Origin: Pseudomonadota bacterium
Lineage (GTDB): Bacteria > Desulfobacterota > Desulfovibrionia > Desulfovibrionales > Desulfovibrionaceae
Length of the DNA stretch: 12,907 nt
Direction of reading: 5' to 3'
Assembly: GCA_023433925.1 (NCBI GenBank)
Contig: JAEYTO010000090.1
Coordinates: 1 to 12,907, forward strand
A program made the position numbers and the translations under genes. The number at the start of each line of letters is the position of its first letter. Within the stretch, counting starts at the first letter, position 1. Below the pieces are notes generated by a model. The model saw only the letters and a program-made list of their open reading frames with translations, ran no database searches and was not told the DNA's origin. This document shows positions 1 through 6,601 of this stretch, in pieces.

Positions 1-56
1 CTGCGGCACCCAGACAATATGCTGAAATAATATCAAAAGTTTTTGGTGGAGAGAGC

Positions 57-96
57 GCGAGAGAGGCCCCTTTTTTCAAAAAGGGGCCTCTCTCGC
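57..96. terminator. Perfect 19-bp hairpin downstream of pdxA
   Basis: Bases 57-75 are the exact reverse complement of 78-96, leaving only two unpaired bases at the tip. The arm is purine-rich (GCGAGAGAGG) followed by CCCC and five T. It lies about 100 bases past the pdxA stop and could end pdxA transcription or work in both directions. There is no separate U-tract after the stem in the minus direction; the T/A run is inside the stem. The terminator role is therefore an inference, while the hairpin itself is plain in the sequence. Confidence 0.5.
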
Positions 97-120
97 AAAA
101 ACTGGTTTGTCAGCAGTCTG

Positions 121-150
121 AGCCGGCCCTCCATGCCTGGAAGGCCGGCT
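121..150 (-). terminator. GC-rich hairpin after the pdxA stop
   Basis: AGCCGGCC at 121-128 pairs with GGCCGGCT at 143-150, with a short inner CCA/TGG pairing. It sits about 50 bases past the pdxA stop and is the first of two hairpins there. The minus-strand sequence after it has no immediate T-run (one TTTTT comes about 20 bases later). It could be a weak terminator or an mRNA 3'-end stabiliser. Confidence 0.35.
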
Positions 151-197
151 TCCTTTCAGGCAACCGCCTGGAATTTTCGCTCGGCGGCGCGAGCGGC

Positions 198-1175
198 TCA
201 GCCCAGCCGCTCGGCCAGATTGATGGCCGCGCGCAGGCTGCCGAGGCTCGCACTGCCCTGGCCGGCGATGTCGTAGCCGGTGCCGTGGTCCACGGAGGTG
301 CGCACGAAGGGCAGGCCCAGGGTCACGTTGACCGCCTCGCCGAAGTGCAGGAGCTTGAGCGGCCCAAGGCCCTGGTCGTGATACATGGCCAGCACGGCGG
401 CGAAATCGCCGCGCGCCGCCCGTTGAAACACGGTGTCGGCCGGGAATGGCCCTTCGACGGGCAGGCCCTCGGCCCTGGCCTCCTCGATGGCCGGCGCGAT
501 GACCTCGATCTCCTCGCGCCCGATGCGGCCGCTCTCCCCGGCGTGCGGATTCAGGCCGCACACGGCCACCGGCGTCGCCAGGCCCAGGCGCGCCGCGAAG
601 GCGCACGTGTGGCGCACGGCGCGCAGCACGCTCTCGCGGGTGATCATGCCCGGCACGTCTCGCAGCGGCGGGTGCGTGGTGACCAGGCTCACGCGCAGCC
701 TGGGGCCGCACAGGTGCATGGTCACCTCGTCCGGTCCGAGCCCGGCCCTTTGGGCCAGGAACTCCGTGTGGCCGGGAAAGTCGAAGCCCGCTTCCTGGAG
801 CATGGCCTTGTTCAGCGGACAAGTCACCAGGGCCTCGGCAAATCCCGACAACAGCAGATCGCAGGCCAGGGCCAGGCTCATGCCTGCGGCGCGCCCGCCC
901 TCGGGCGTGGCCTTGCCGACGGGGACATCCAGCCCGCACAAATCAGTCGGCTCCAAGAGATGGAGCCCCGGAGCCATGCCTTGCCCGACCTCCTCCAGCC
1001 TCGTCCAGCGCAGGCCCGGCGCGAACCGTTCCGCCATGGCCGCCAAGGGCTTCTCGGGGCCAATGAGCACCACGGCGCGGTCCACGGGCGGGTCCTCCGC
1101 GAAGTGGCGCACGGCCAGTTCCGGCCCGAGGCCGCCCGGATCGCCAAGGGTCAGGAAGAGGGGCTTGGCGGACAT
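198..1175 (-). CDS. pdxA: 4-hydroxythreonine-4-phosphate dehydrogenase (PdxA)
   Basis: PdxA oxidises 4-phosphohydroxy-L-threonine with NAD(P)+; the product is condensed with deoxyxylulose 5-phosphate by PdxJ to give pyridoxine 5'-phosphate in the cytoplasm. The 325-residue product has the usual family length. Visible signatures are the N-terminal GDPGGLGPE (residues 11-19), TCPLNKAML (118-126), GHTEFLAQRAG (135-145) with His136 and Thr137 as substrate contacts, and three metal-ligand histidines: His168 (THPP), His211 (NPHAGE) and His266 (YHDQG). The C-terminal RTSVDHGTGYDIAG (292-305) is also typical. The ATG at 1175 is preceded by AAGGA seven bases upstream, which supports this start. No other B6 gene is in the window. 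Two hairpins follow the stop. The gene upstream is the AT-rich GIY-YIG gene on the same strand, 117 bases away, so pdxA probably has its own promoter in that gap, although no clear -35/-10 pair is visible. Confidence 0.96.
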   Translation of the reverse strand: MSAKPLFLTLGDPGGLGPELAVRHFAEDPPVDRAVVLIGPEKPLAAMAERFAPGLRWTRLEEVGQGMAPGLHLLEPTDLCGLDVPVGKATPEGGRAAGMSLALACDLLLSGFAEALVTCPLNKAMLQEAGFDFPGHTEFLAQRAGLGPDEVTMHLCGPRLRVSLVTTHPPLRDVPGMITRESVLRAVRHTCAFAARLGLATPVAVCGLNPHAGESGRIGREEIEVIAPAIEEARAEGLPVEGPFPADTVFQRAARGDFAAVLAMYHDQGLGPLKLLHFGEAVNVTLGLPFVRTSVDHGTGYDIAGQGSASLGSLRAAINLAERLG

Positions 1176-1292
1176 GGGATATCCTTTGTTGCGAAAATCG
1201 CCATGGTGAAAGAGCGTACCGTGAACATTCGCGTTTTTTGCGACTTCAAACGCCAGAGTTATTGGATTGTGGCTTCATGTACGGAGCGGGCA

Positions 1293-2324
1293 TCAGCCGG
1301 CATCAGTAATGAGTAAATCAGCCAAGTCCATGCAATGGTATTGGCCGAAGTTTAGTGAACCCTTTCGCATCAAACGCAAGTTAAATCTTTTAATCGCATT
1401 CACAAAGGCGACATTATCCAACAAATCCAGAGCTTCTTCTGCATTTTCACAGTAGGCGTTAAACTGATCAGATCCACCAGTTTTATAGTAGTGATCATTG
1501 AATTCAAGCGTTTCAAATTTTCCAAATTTTTCAATCAACTCACTTAGTGTAAAATCTGAGATGCTCGATTTTTCAAGATGCCAACTAAAAAATGGCAATC
1601 CCCTGCGAAGATCGGACCCAACTGTAAATACTTCCTGCCAATAAATGTTTATACGGGAATATATTTCCATATCGGCAGTGGCTATATGCCCATCAGGCAA
1701 ACACGAGCATCCCCAAAATGAGATTTCTGTCGTGCAAGGATCAAGAAGGCACCTAGATACATATTTTTGCATAACGGGCAATGCGGTGTTTATAAAGACT
1801 TTATCTTCCATAAGTTCTGCAAATTTTCTTTTATACTTCACGCGCAAAGACAAATCTTCTTGTCGATAGTATCGTCGAGGTATTTTTTCGCAGATCAACC
1901 ATTGTTTCTGAAGGTCGGGAGGTATTAAGATATCCAGATCGGCAGTCTTTTGAGGATAACTTGCAAAGGATATATTCCGTATGGTGTATTTACCTTCAAA
2001 GGCCGCTATGGAAGCAGCTTCAAGTCTATCTAAATCGTTCTCTTTGGACAACTTATACGATATATGGGCAATGTCGCTATTCTTTTTCCTGTGCTCCAAG
2101 TACCTTCTTGGTATATTGTTCGATTGACCAATATAAAAAGTACCATCAGAAAAATGAAGCACATAAATTCCGCATTTGTTCTGCCCGGTGAAGCTATCAT
2201 ATATGGAGTGCCTATGATCCACCCTCGTGGTCATAGAAAATCCTAAGTCATAAAGAAATCCGACAAGTGTGGTGTCCATAAGCCTCGGCCGGCAAGAAGC
2301 AAGTACAGATACTCGTTCACTCAT
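1293..2324 (-). CDS. GIY-YIG nuclease-domain protein, AT-rich, C-terminal half unknown
   Basis: The 343-residue product carries a GIY-YIG fold: CGIYVL (51-56), then FYIGQSNN (63-70), Arg73/Arg74 and His78 in IPRRYLEH, and Glu102 in LEAA, which fits the family's metal-binding acid. The domain spans about residues 50-115. The remaining 225 residues match no family I recognise; they contain a Cys/Trp stretch (FWGCSC, 203-208) and many aromatic residues. Two counted 60-base stretches give 35% G+C (1381-1440) and 30% (1801-1860), against 60% in glgB (3001-3060), so the gene looks horizontally acquired. No transposase, integrase or att-like repeat flanks it. The start is uncertain. The ATG at 2324 lacks a Shine-Dalgarno sequence, the ATG at 2279 has GAGG only three bases away, and the ATG at 2234 has AGGA six bases upstream and lies just before the domain, so a 313-residue product is quite possible. 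The function could be DNA repair, mobility or defence; the sequence does not decide. Confidence 0.85.
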   Translation of the reverse strand: MSERVSVLASCRPRLMDTTLVGFLYDLGFSMTTRVDHRHSIYDSFTGQNKCGIYVLHFSDGTFYIGQSNNIPRRYLEHRKKNSDIAHISYKLSKENDLDRLEAASIAAFEGKYTIRNISFASYPQKTADLDILIPPDLQKQWLICEKIPRRYYRQEDLSLRVKYKRKFAELMEDKVFINTALPVMQKYVSRCLLDPCTTEISFWGCSCLPDGHIATADMEIYSRINIYWQEVFTVGSDLRRGLPFFSWHLEKSSISDFTLSELIEKFGKFETLEFNDHYYKTGGSDQFNAYCENAEEALDLLDNVAFVNAIKRFNLRLMRKGSLNFGQYHCMDLADLLITDAG

Positions 2325-2335
2325 TGATGGCTAAG

Positions 2336-2365
2336 AAGCGGAGAGGGGCGGCGCCCTCTCCGCTT
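2336..2365 (-). terminator. 12-bp hairpin overlapping the glgB stop codon
   Basis: Bases 2336-2347 pair perfectly with 2354-2365 around a six-base loop, and the TAA of glgB is inside one arm. On the minus strand the stem ends in TTCTTAG, a poor U-tract. It may partly end glgB transcription just before the GIY-YIG gene, whose longest reading frame begins only 12 bases beyond the stem. Read-through into that gene is therefore possible. Confidence 0.45.
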
Positions 2366-4298
2366 ACGCCGGCTTGAAGGCCACGGCCGCCAGGGGCGGC
2401 AGGAGAATCTCCAGGGTCGCCGGCCAGGGCTCGCGGCGCTCGCCCAGGGCCATGGCCCCGCCGTTGTTGCCCAGGTTGGAGCCGCCGTAGCAGGCCGCGT
2501 CGGTGTTGAGCACCTCGCGCCACCAGCCGGGCCTGGGACAGCCGAGGCGGTAGCCCCAGCGGGGCACGGGCGTGAAATTGAAGGCCCACAGGATGGGGTT
2601 GCCCTGCCTGTCCTTGCGCAGGAAGCTGACGACCGAGGCCTGGTAGTCGGCGAAGTCCACCCATTCGAAGCCCAGCCACTCGTGATCGATTTCGTGCATG
2701 CACGGCTCCTCGCGCAGGAGCCTGTTCAGGTCACGCACGAGCGTCTGGAGCCCCTGGTGGGCCGGATAGCCAGCAAGCTCCCAATCGAGTTGGCGTTCGG
2801 AGCTCCACTCGCTCCACTGGCCGAACTCCGCGCCCATGAACAGGAGCTTCTTGCCCGGATGAGCCCACTGATAGGCGAAGAATACGCGCTGATTGGCGAA
2901 CTTCCGCCAGTCGTCGCCGGGCATCTTGGCCAGCAGCGCTCCCTTCCCGTGAACCACCTCGTCATGGGAGATGGGCAGCATGAAGTTCTCTGTAAAGGCA
3001 TAGAGCATGGAGAAGGTCAGGTTGTTGTGGTGGTGCGAGCGGTGGATGGGGTCCAGGGAGATGTACTCCAGGCTGTCGTGCATCCAGCCCATGTTCCACT
3101 TGAAGGTGAAGCCCAGGCCGCCGGTGTACAGCGGCCGGGACACACCGGGCCAGGCCGTGGACTCCTCGGCGACCATGAGCGCGCCGGGGAAGTGCTCGTG
3201 GACCACGCGATTGAGCTCGCGCAGGAAGCAGATGGCCTCGAGGTTCTCCTTGCCGCCGTGCTCGTTGGGCAGCCACTCGCCTTCCTTGCGGGAGTAGTCG
3301 AGGTAGAGCATGGAGGCCACGGCGTCTATGCGCAGGCCGTCGAAGTGGAATTCCTTGAGCCAGTACAAGGCATTGGCGAAGAGGAAGTTGCGCACCTCGT
3401 GACGGCCGTAGTTGAAGATGTAGGTGCCCCAGTCCGGGTGCTCGCCGCGGCGCCAGTCCTCGTGCTCGTAGAGGGCCGTGCCGTCGAAGCGGCCCAGGCA
3501 CCACTCGTCCTTGGGGAAGTGTCCCGGCACCCAGTCCAGGAGCACGCCGATGCCCGCCTGGTGGCACTTGTCCACGAGATAGCGCAGGTCCTCGGGCGTG
3601 CCGTAGCGCGAGGTGGGCGCGTAGTAGTGGCTCGTCTGATAGCCCCAGGACTGGTCCAGGGGGTGCTCGGCCAGGGGCATGAACTCGATGTGCGTGAAGC
3701 CCAGGTCCTGGACGTAGGGGATGAGCCGGTCGGCAAGCTCGCGATAGGTCAGGAAGTTGCCGTAGCCGCCACCGTTGACCCGCCAGGAGCCGGCGTGGAC
3801 CTCATAGACGCTCACGGGTCTGTGCAGCGGCAGCCCCTGCTCGCGGCGGCGGGCCATCCACTCGCCGTCGGCCCAGACATGGTCGTCCAGGTGCCAGAGG
3901 ATGGACGCGTTGCCCGGACGCTTCTCGGCATACAGGGCATAAGGGTCCGTCTTGTAGACCAGGCCCCCGGAGGCCTGCTCCACGGCGAACTTGTAGTAGG
4001 CGCCCTTGTTCAGCCCGGGCACGACCCCGGCCCAGATGCCCGAAGAGCCCACCGGGTACAGGGGCGAGACGCCCGCCTGCCAGCAGTTGAAGTCGCCGAC
4101 CACGCTCACGGCCCGCGCGTTGGGCGCCCAGAGCGCGAAGCTCCAGCCCTTGGGGTAGCCGTCCGCGATGGCCTCGGCCTCGCTCTCGCCGGCCGGGTGC
4201 GCGCCCAGGATGCGGTAGATGTCCCAGTGCTCGCCACGGCCGAAGAGATAGAGGTCGAATGGCGGGATGTACGCCGATTCAGTGTTGCAGTGATCCAT
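2364..4298 (-). CDS. glgB: 1,4-alpha-glucan branching enzyme (GlgB)
   Basis: GlgB cleaves alpha-1,4 glucan chains and re-attaches the segment through alpha-1,6 bonds, making branch points in glycogen. The 644-residue product has the full family layout: an N-terminal CBM48 domain (about 25-125, with FALWAPNARAVSVVGDFN), a GH13 TIM barrel (about 165-500) and a C-terminal beta domain. Catalytic residues are visible as the nucleophile Asp325 in GLRIDAVASM, the acid/base Glu378 in MVAEEST, and Asp446 in ISHDEVVHGKG. Also present are DWVPGHF (255-261) and EFMPLAEHPLDQSWGYQ (205-221). The ATG at 4298 has GGTGGG two bases upstream; nothing better lies nearby. It lies downstream of glgA and the CBM48 gene on the same strand, but a strong terminator and a repeat copy separate it from the latter, so it is probably transcribed from its own promoter within 4299-4465. 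Composition matches the host background. Confidence 0.97.
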   Translation of the reverse strand: MDHCNTESAYIPPFDLYLFGRGEHWDIYRILGAHPAGESEAEAIADGYPKGWSFALWAPNARAVSVVGDFNCWQAGVSPLYPVGSSGIWAGVVPGLNKGAYYKFAVEQASGGLVYKTDPYALYAEKRPGNASILWHLDDHVWADGEWMARRREQGLPLHRPVSVYEVHAGSWRVNGGGYGNFLTYRELADRLIPYVQDLGFTHIEFMPLAEHPLDQSWGYQTSHYYAPTSRYGTPEDLRYLVDKCHQAGIGVLLDWVPGHFPKDEWCLGRFDGTALYEHEDWRRGEHPDWGTYIFNYGRHEVRNFLFANALYWLKEFHFDGLRIDAVASMLYLDYSRKEGEWLPNEHGGKENLEAICFLRELNRVVHEHFPGALMVAEESTAWPGVSRPLYTGGLGFTFKWNMGWMHDSLEYISLDPIHRSHHHNNLTFSMLYAFTENFMLPISHDEVVHGKGALLAKMPGDDWRKFANQRVFFAYQWAHPGKKLLFMGAEFGQWSEWSSERQLDWELAGYPAHQGLQTLVRDLNRLLREEPCMHEIDHEWLGFEWVDFADYQASVVSFLRKDRQGNPILWAFNFTPVPRWGYRLGCPRPGWWREVLNTDAACYGGSNLGNNGGAMALGERREPWPATLEILLPPLAAVAFKPA

Positions 4299-4330
4299 GT
4301 CCCACCATCTCTTCAGGTCGTCTTGACGGA

Positions 4331-4453
4331 CTGTCGAAAAGGCCGTCCCGGTTTTTCAACCCCGCGAGGCTTGATCCTTGCTCAAGCATTGCTCTCGGTC
4401 GCCGCGCATCCGGGCCATTCCGGTCCGCACGGCCTGTTTTTGAACAGGCGGCC
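4331..4453. repeat. Intergenic repeat, copy A (glgB leader)
   Basis: This stretch aligns along its length with 4960-5088, in the same orientation. Shared blocks include GCCGTCC, TTTTTCAAC, CATTGCTC, CGCATCCGG, CCGCAC and GCCTGTTTTT. One end holds an imperfect dyad with arms GTCGAAAA and TTTTTCAAC (4333-4360). The other end holds a 7-bp perfect hairpin, GCCTGTT with AACAGGC (4432-4449). The middle is more diverged, with short insertions or deletions. It lies between the CBM48-gene terminator and glgB. It could be a dispersed palindromic intergenic element or a duplicated leader; other copies would lie outside this window. Confidence 0.75.
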
Positions 4454-4465
4454 AGGGCGCGGGAG

Positions 4466-4503
4466 AAAAAAAAGGGAGCCTGGCCCGCCGGCGGCCCTCC
4501 CTT
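4466..4503 (-). terminator. Rho-independent terminator of the CBM48 gene
   Basis: On the minus strand a hairpin forms from CTCCCTT (4497-4503) with AAGGGAG (4472-4478), continued by a GGCC/GGCC pairing after a three-base bulge. It runs directly into eight T (4466-4473 as A on the plus strand). This is a textbook intrinsic terminator placed 48 bases after the stop of the CBM48 gene, and it separates that gene from glgB transcriptionally. Confidence 0.88.
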
Positions 4504-4509
4504 CCTGCT

Positions 4510-4539
4510 CAGTCCGGCCCAGTCCGGCCCAGTCCGGCT
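4510..4539. repeat. Short tandem repeat, 3 x 10 bases
   Basis: CAGTCCGGCC is repeated three times with period 10 (4510, 4520, 4530); the last copy ends in T instead of C. It lies between the CBM48-gene stop and its terminator. It is probably a slippage product with no coding role. Confidence 0.8.
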
Positions 4540-4550
4540 TGGCGTCCAAA

Positions 4551-4859
4551 CTACACCGATACGACGGAGTTCTCGCTGCCGGCGAAGGCGTTGTACTCAT
4601 ACTTGTCGGCGGCGGGGTCGTTCCGCCAGTCGTTCTCGCCGAGCAGGTAGCGGAACTGGTAGTCCCGTCCGGTCTCCAGGTCGAGGGTCACGGAGAACTC
4701 GCCCGTCTTGGAGCGCTTCATGGGTGTGGCCGAACGGTCCCAGTCGTTGAAGTCGCCGACGAGCCGCACCGAATCCACTCCGTCCGTCATCTCCTTGGGC
4801 AGGGTGAAGCTCACCTTGCACAGGGGCTTGGACTTCAGGAACTTCTTCTTCAGAGCCAT
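4551..4859 (-). CDS. Stand-alone CBM48 (isoamylase N-terminal / AMPK-beta-like) glycogen-binding protein
   Basis: The 102-residue product is a single early-set carbohydrate-binding domain with no catalytic part. The N-terminus is lysine-rich (ALKKKFLKSK). The fold signatures are VRLVGDFNDWDRSATPM (31-47, Trp40 as likely sugar platform), FSVTLDLETGRDYQFRYLL (55-73), Trp78, and NDPAADKYEYNAFAGSENSVV (from Asn80). This is the pattern of the glycogen-binding domains in AMPK-beta and in the N-terminal part of branching and debranching enzymes. There is no signal peptide, so it is predicted to be cytoplasmic. The start is well supported: CGGAGGG stands six bases before the ATG at 4859. It lies between glgA and glgB on their strand and has its own strong terminator. 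A role in tethering or regulating glycogen enzymes at the granule is an inference from domain and neighbours. Confidence 0.9.
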   Translation of the reverse strand: MALKKKFLKSKPLCKVSFTLPKEMTDGVDSVRLVGDFNDWDRSATPMKRSKTGEFSVTLDLETGRDYQFRYLLGENDWRNDPAADKYEYNAFAGSENSVVSV

Positions 4860-4959
4860 GGAACCCTCCGCTTGTCCCGCCAGCCCCAGCCGGCGTCATG
4901 AACGTTGCAATGCGAAAGAGGCCGGCGGCTTCCGGCCCGCTCGCTTCCCGTCCGTCAGA

Positions 4960-5088
4960 TTGTTCAAAAAAGCCGTCCTGATTTTTTCAACTCCGTACTG
5001 AATGGGCAAGCTTCAGTCATTGCTCACGGATGCTTCGCATCCGGCGGCCCATCCCGGCCCGCACAGCCTGTTTTTCAATAGGCTGCCA
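4960..5088. repeat. Intergenic repeat, copy B (CBM48-gene leader)
   Basis: This is the second, diverged copy of the element at 4331-4453, in the same orientation, in the gap between glgA and the CBM48 gene. Its dyad has arms GTTCAAAAAA and TTTTTTCAAC (4962-4992) with one mismatch. Its terminal hairpin is GCCTGTT against AATAGGC (5066-5083), where the single difference from copy A would still pair as G-U in plus-strand RNA but mispairs as A-C in minus-strand RNA. The inner part contains an extra palindrome-like GGATGCTTCGCATCC (5028-5042). Confidence 0.75.
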
Positions 5089-5142
5089 TGCTTGACCATG
5101 TACGGGCTTTGCCGAAATTGCGCAAGCGCCCGCACGAAATGT

Positions 5143-6600
5143 TCACAGGGAAGCACCCGCCTCGCGGTAGACCTCCAGATACTTCTCCGCGGACTTGTCC
5201 CAGGTGAAGCTCTCCTGCATGGCCCGCCCGACCATGTCCACCCACTGCTCCTTATCCTGGAACAGGCTGGCCGCCTGCTGGATGGCCCCAAGGAACTGGC
5301 TCGGCTCCGGCTTCTCGAACATGAAGCCGGTGGAGCGCGGATCGGGATGGGCCACGATGGTGTCGCGCAGTCCGCCCACGGCCGTGGCCACCGGCGGCGT
5401 GCCGTAGCGCAGGGCGTACATCTGGGTCAGGCCGCAGGGCTCGTAGCGCGAGGGCATGAGGAAGATGTCGGAGCCGGCCTGGATCCGGTGCGCCAGATCC
5501 TCGGTATAGCCCACCTGCACCGCGAGCCGGCCCTGGTACTCCTCCATGAGCTCCAGAAGCCTGGCCTCGTACTCCAGGTCGCCCTCGCCCAGGACGATGA
5601 CGCCCACGCCCATGTCCATGACCCTCGGCATGATCTCGATGAGCAAGTCTATGCCCTTCTGGTCGCGCAGGCGGCCGATGAAGCCCAGGAGCGGCCGGTC
5701 CTCGAGCATGTCCGACAGGCAGAACTCGCGCAGGAGCATCTGCTTGCAGCGCCGCTTGCCCTCGATGTTCTCGTGGCCGTACACACAGGGCAGGAACTTG
5801 TCGTCGCGCGGGTCCCACACGCCGTAGTCCGCGCCGTTGAGGATGCCGCGCAGCCGGTGCGAGCGGGCGCCCAGGATGCCTTCCAGGCCGCAGCCGAAGT
5901 CGCGGGTGAGGATCTCGCGCGCGTAGGACGGCGAGACCGTGGTGATCATGTCCGAGTAGGCGATGCCGGCCTTGAGCAGCGAAAAGTCGCCGTGGTACTC
6001 CACGCCGTCCATGTGCCAGGCCTCGGGAGGCAGGCCTGATTCCCAGAACAGGCGCGAGGAGAAGCGCCCCTGGAAGGCCAGGTTGTGGATGGTCATGACC
6101 GTGCGCGTGCGATGCCAAAATGGATCGTGGCGGCGCATGAACTCGAGATAGGCCGGCACCAGGCCCGACTGCCAGTCGTTGCAATGGATGATCTGGGGCG
6201 CCGCGCTCAGACGCCTGGTCCATTCGAGCACCGCGCGGCAGAAGAAGTTGAAGCGCTCGCAGTTGTCGAAATAGTCGCCGGCATGCGTGTTGTAATAGTA
6301 GCGGCGGTCGAAGTACTCGCCCCGCGAGATGAAATAGACCGGCACGCCATCGTAGTCCGCCTGGTAGATTTCGGCGGTTATGGACGGCCACGGATAGCCC
6401 ACGGGACAGTCGGCCGAGACCAGCCGGAGTTGGTAGTCGCCGGTGCGCAGCCGGCCGTAGAAGGGCGTGACCACCGCCGTGGAGACTCCGCGGTCGCGGA
6501 TGGCCAGCGGCAGCGAGCCGAGCACGTCGGCCAGGCCGCCGGTCTTGGAGAATGGATAGATCTCCGAGGTGACGAAGAGCACCTGGATAGCGTCGGCCAT
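5143..6600 (-). CDS. glgA: Glycogen synthase, ADP-glucose type (GlgA)
   Basis: GlgA transfers glucose from ADP-glucose to the non-reducing end of alpha-1,4 glucan. The 485-residue product has the usual bacterial GT5 length and a GT-B fold. The N-terminal Rossmann domain carries the substrate-binding KTGGLADVLGSLP (19-31), HCNDWQSGLVPAYLE (139-153) and TIHNLAFQG with His172. The C-terminal domain carries GRLRDQKGIDLL (309-320, with Arg310 and Lys315) and PSRYEPCGLTQMYALRYGT (383-401, with Glu387). The ATG at 6600 lies one base after the TGA of the Nudix gene, with AGGTG inside the end of that gene as ribosome site, so the two are probably co-transcribed and translationally coupled. No glgC is in the window. 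The gene ends 283 bases before the CBM48 gene, and no clear intrinsic terminator follows it. Confidence 0.97.
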   Translation of the reverse strand: MADAIQVLFVTSEIYPFSKTGGLADVLGSLPLAIRDRGVSTAVVTPFYGRLRTGDYQLRLVSADCPVGYPWPSITAEIYQADYDGVPVYFISRGEYFDRRYYYNTHAGDYFDNCERFNFFCRAVLEWTRRLSAAPQIIHCNDWQSGLVPAYLEFMRRHDPFWHRTRTVMTIHNLAFQGRFSSRLFWESGLPPEAWHMDGVEYHGDFSLLKAGIAYSDMITTVSPSYAREILTRDFGCGLEGILGARSHRLRGILNGADYGVWDPRDDKFLPCVYGHENIEGKRRCKQMLLREFCLSDMLEDRPLLGFIGRLRDQKGIDLLIEIMPRVMDMGVGVIVLGEGDLEYEARLLELMEEYQGRLAVQVGYTEDLAHRIQAGSDIFLMPSRYEPCGLTQMYALRYGTPPVATAVGGLRDTIVAHPDPRSTGFMFEKPEPSQFLGAIQQAASLFQDKEQWVDMVGRAMQESFTWDKSAEKYLEVYREAGASL

Positions 6601-6601
6601 G

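Noticed and set aside
285..1316. A 343-codon open frame on the plus strand
   Set aside because: It is antisense to pdxA, whose catalytic residues are all present; the product has no family signature.
4510..4539. Three 10-base repeats as a possible CRISPR remnant
   Set aside because: The units are directly adjacent with no spacers and far too short; there are no cas genes in the window.
2682..4901. A 739-codon open frame on the plus strand
   Set aside because: It is antisense to glgB and the CBM48 gene, has no recognisable domain and shows the same shadow-frame composition.
5002..6039. A 345-codon open frame on the plus strand
   Set aside because: It is antisense to the C-terminal half of glgA and starts inside the intergenic repeat; there is no recognisable domain.
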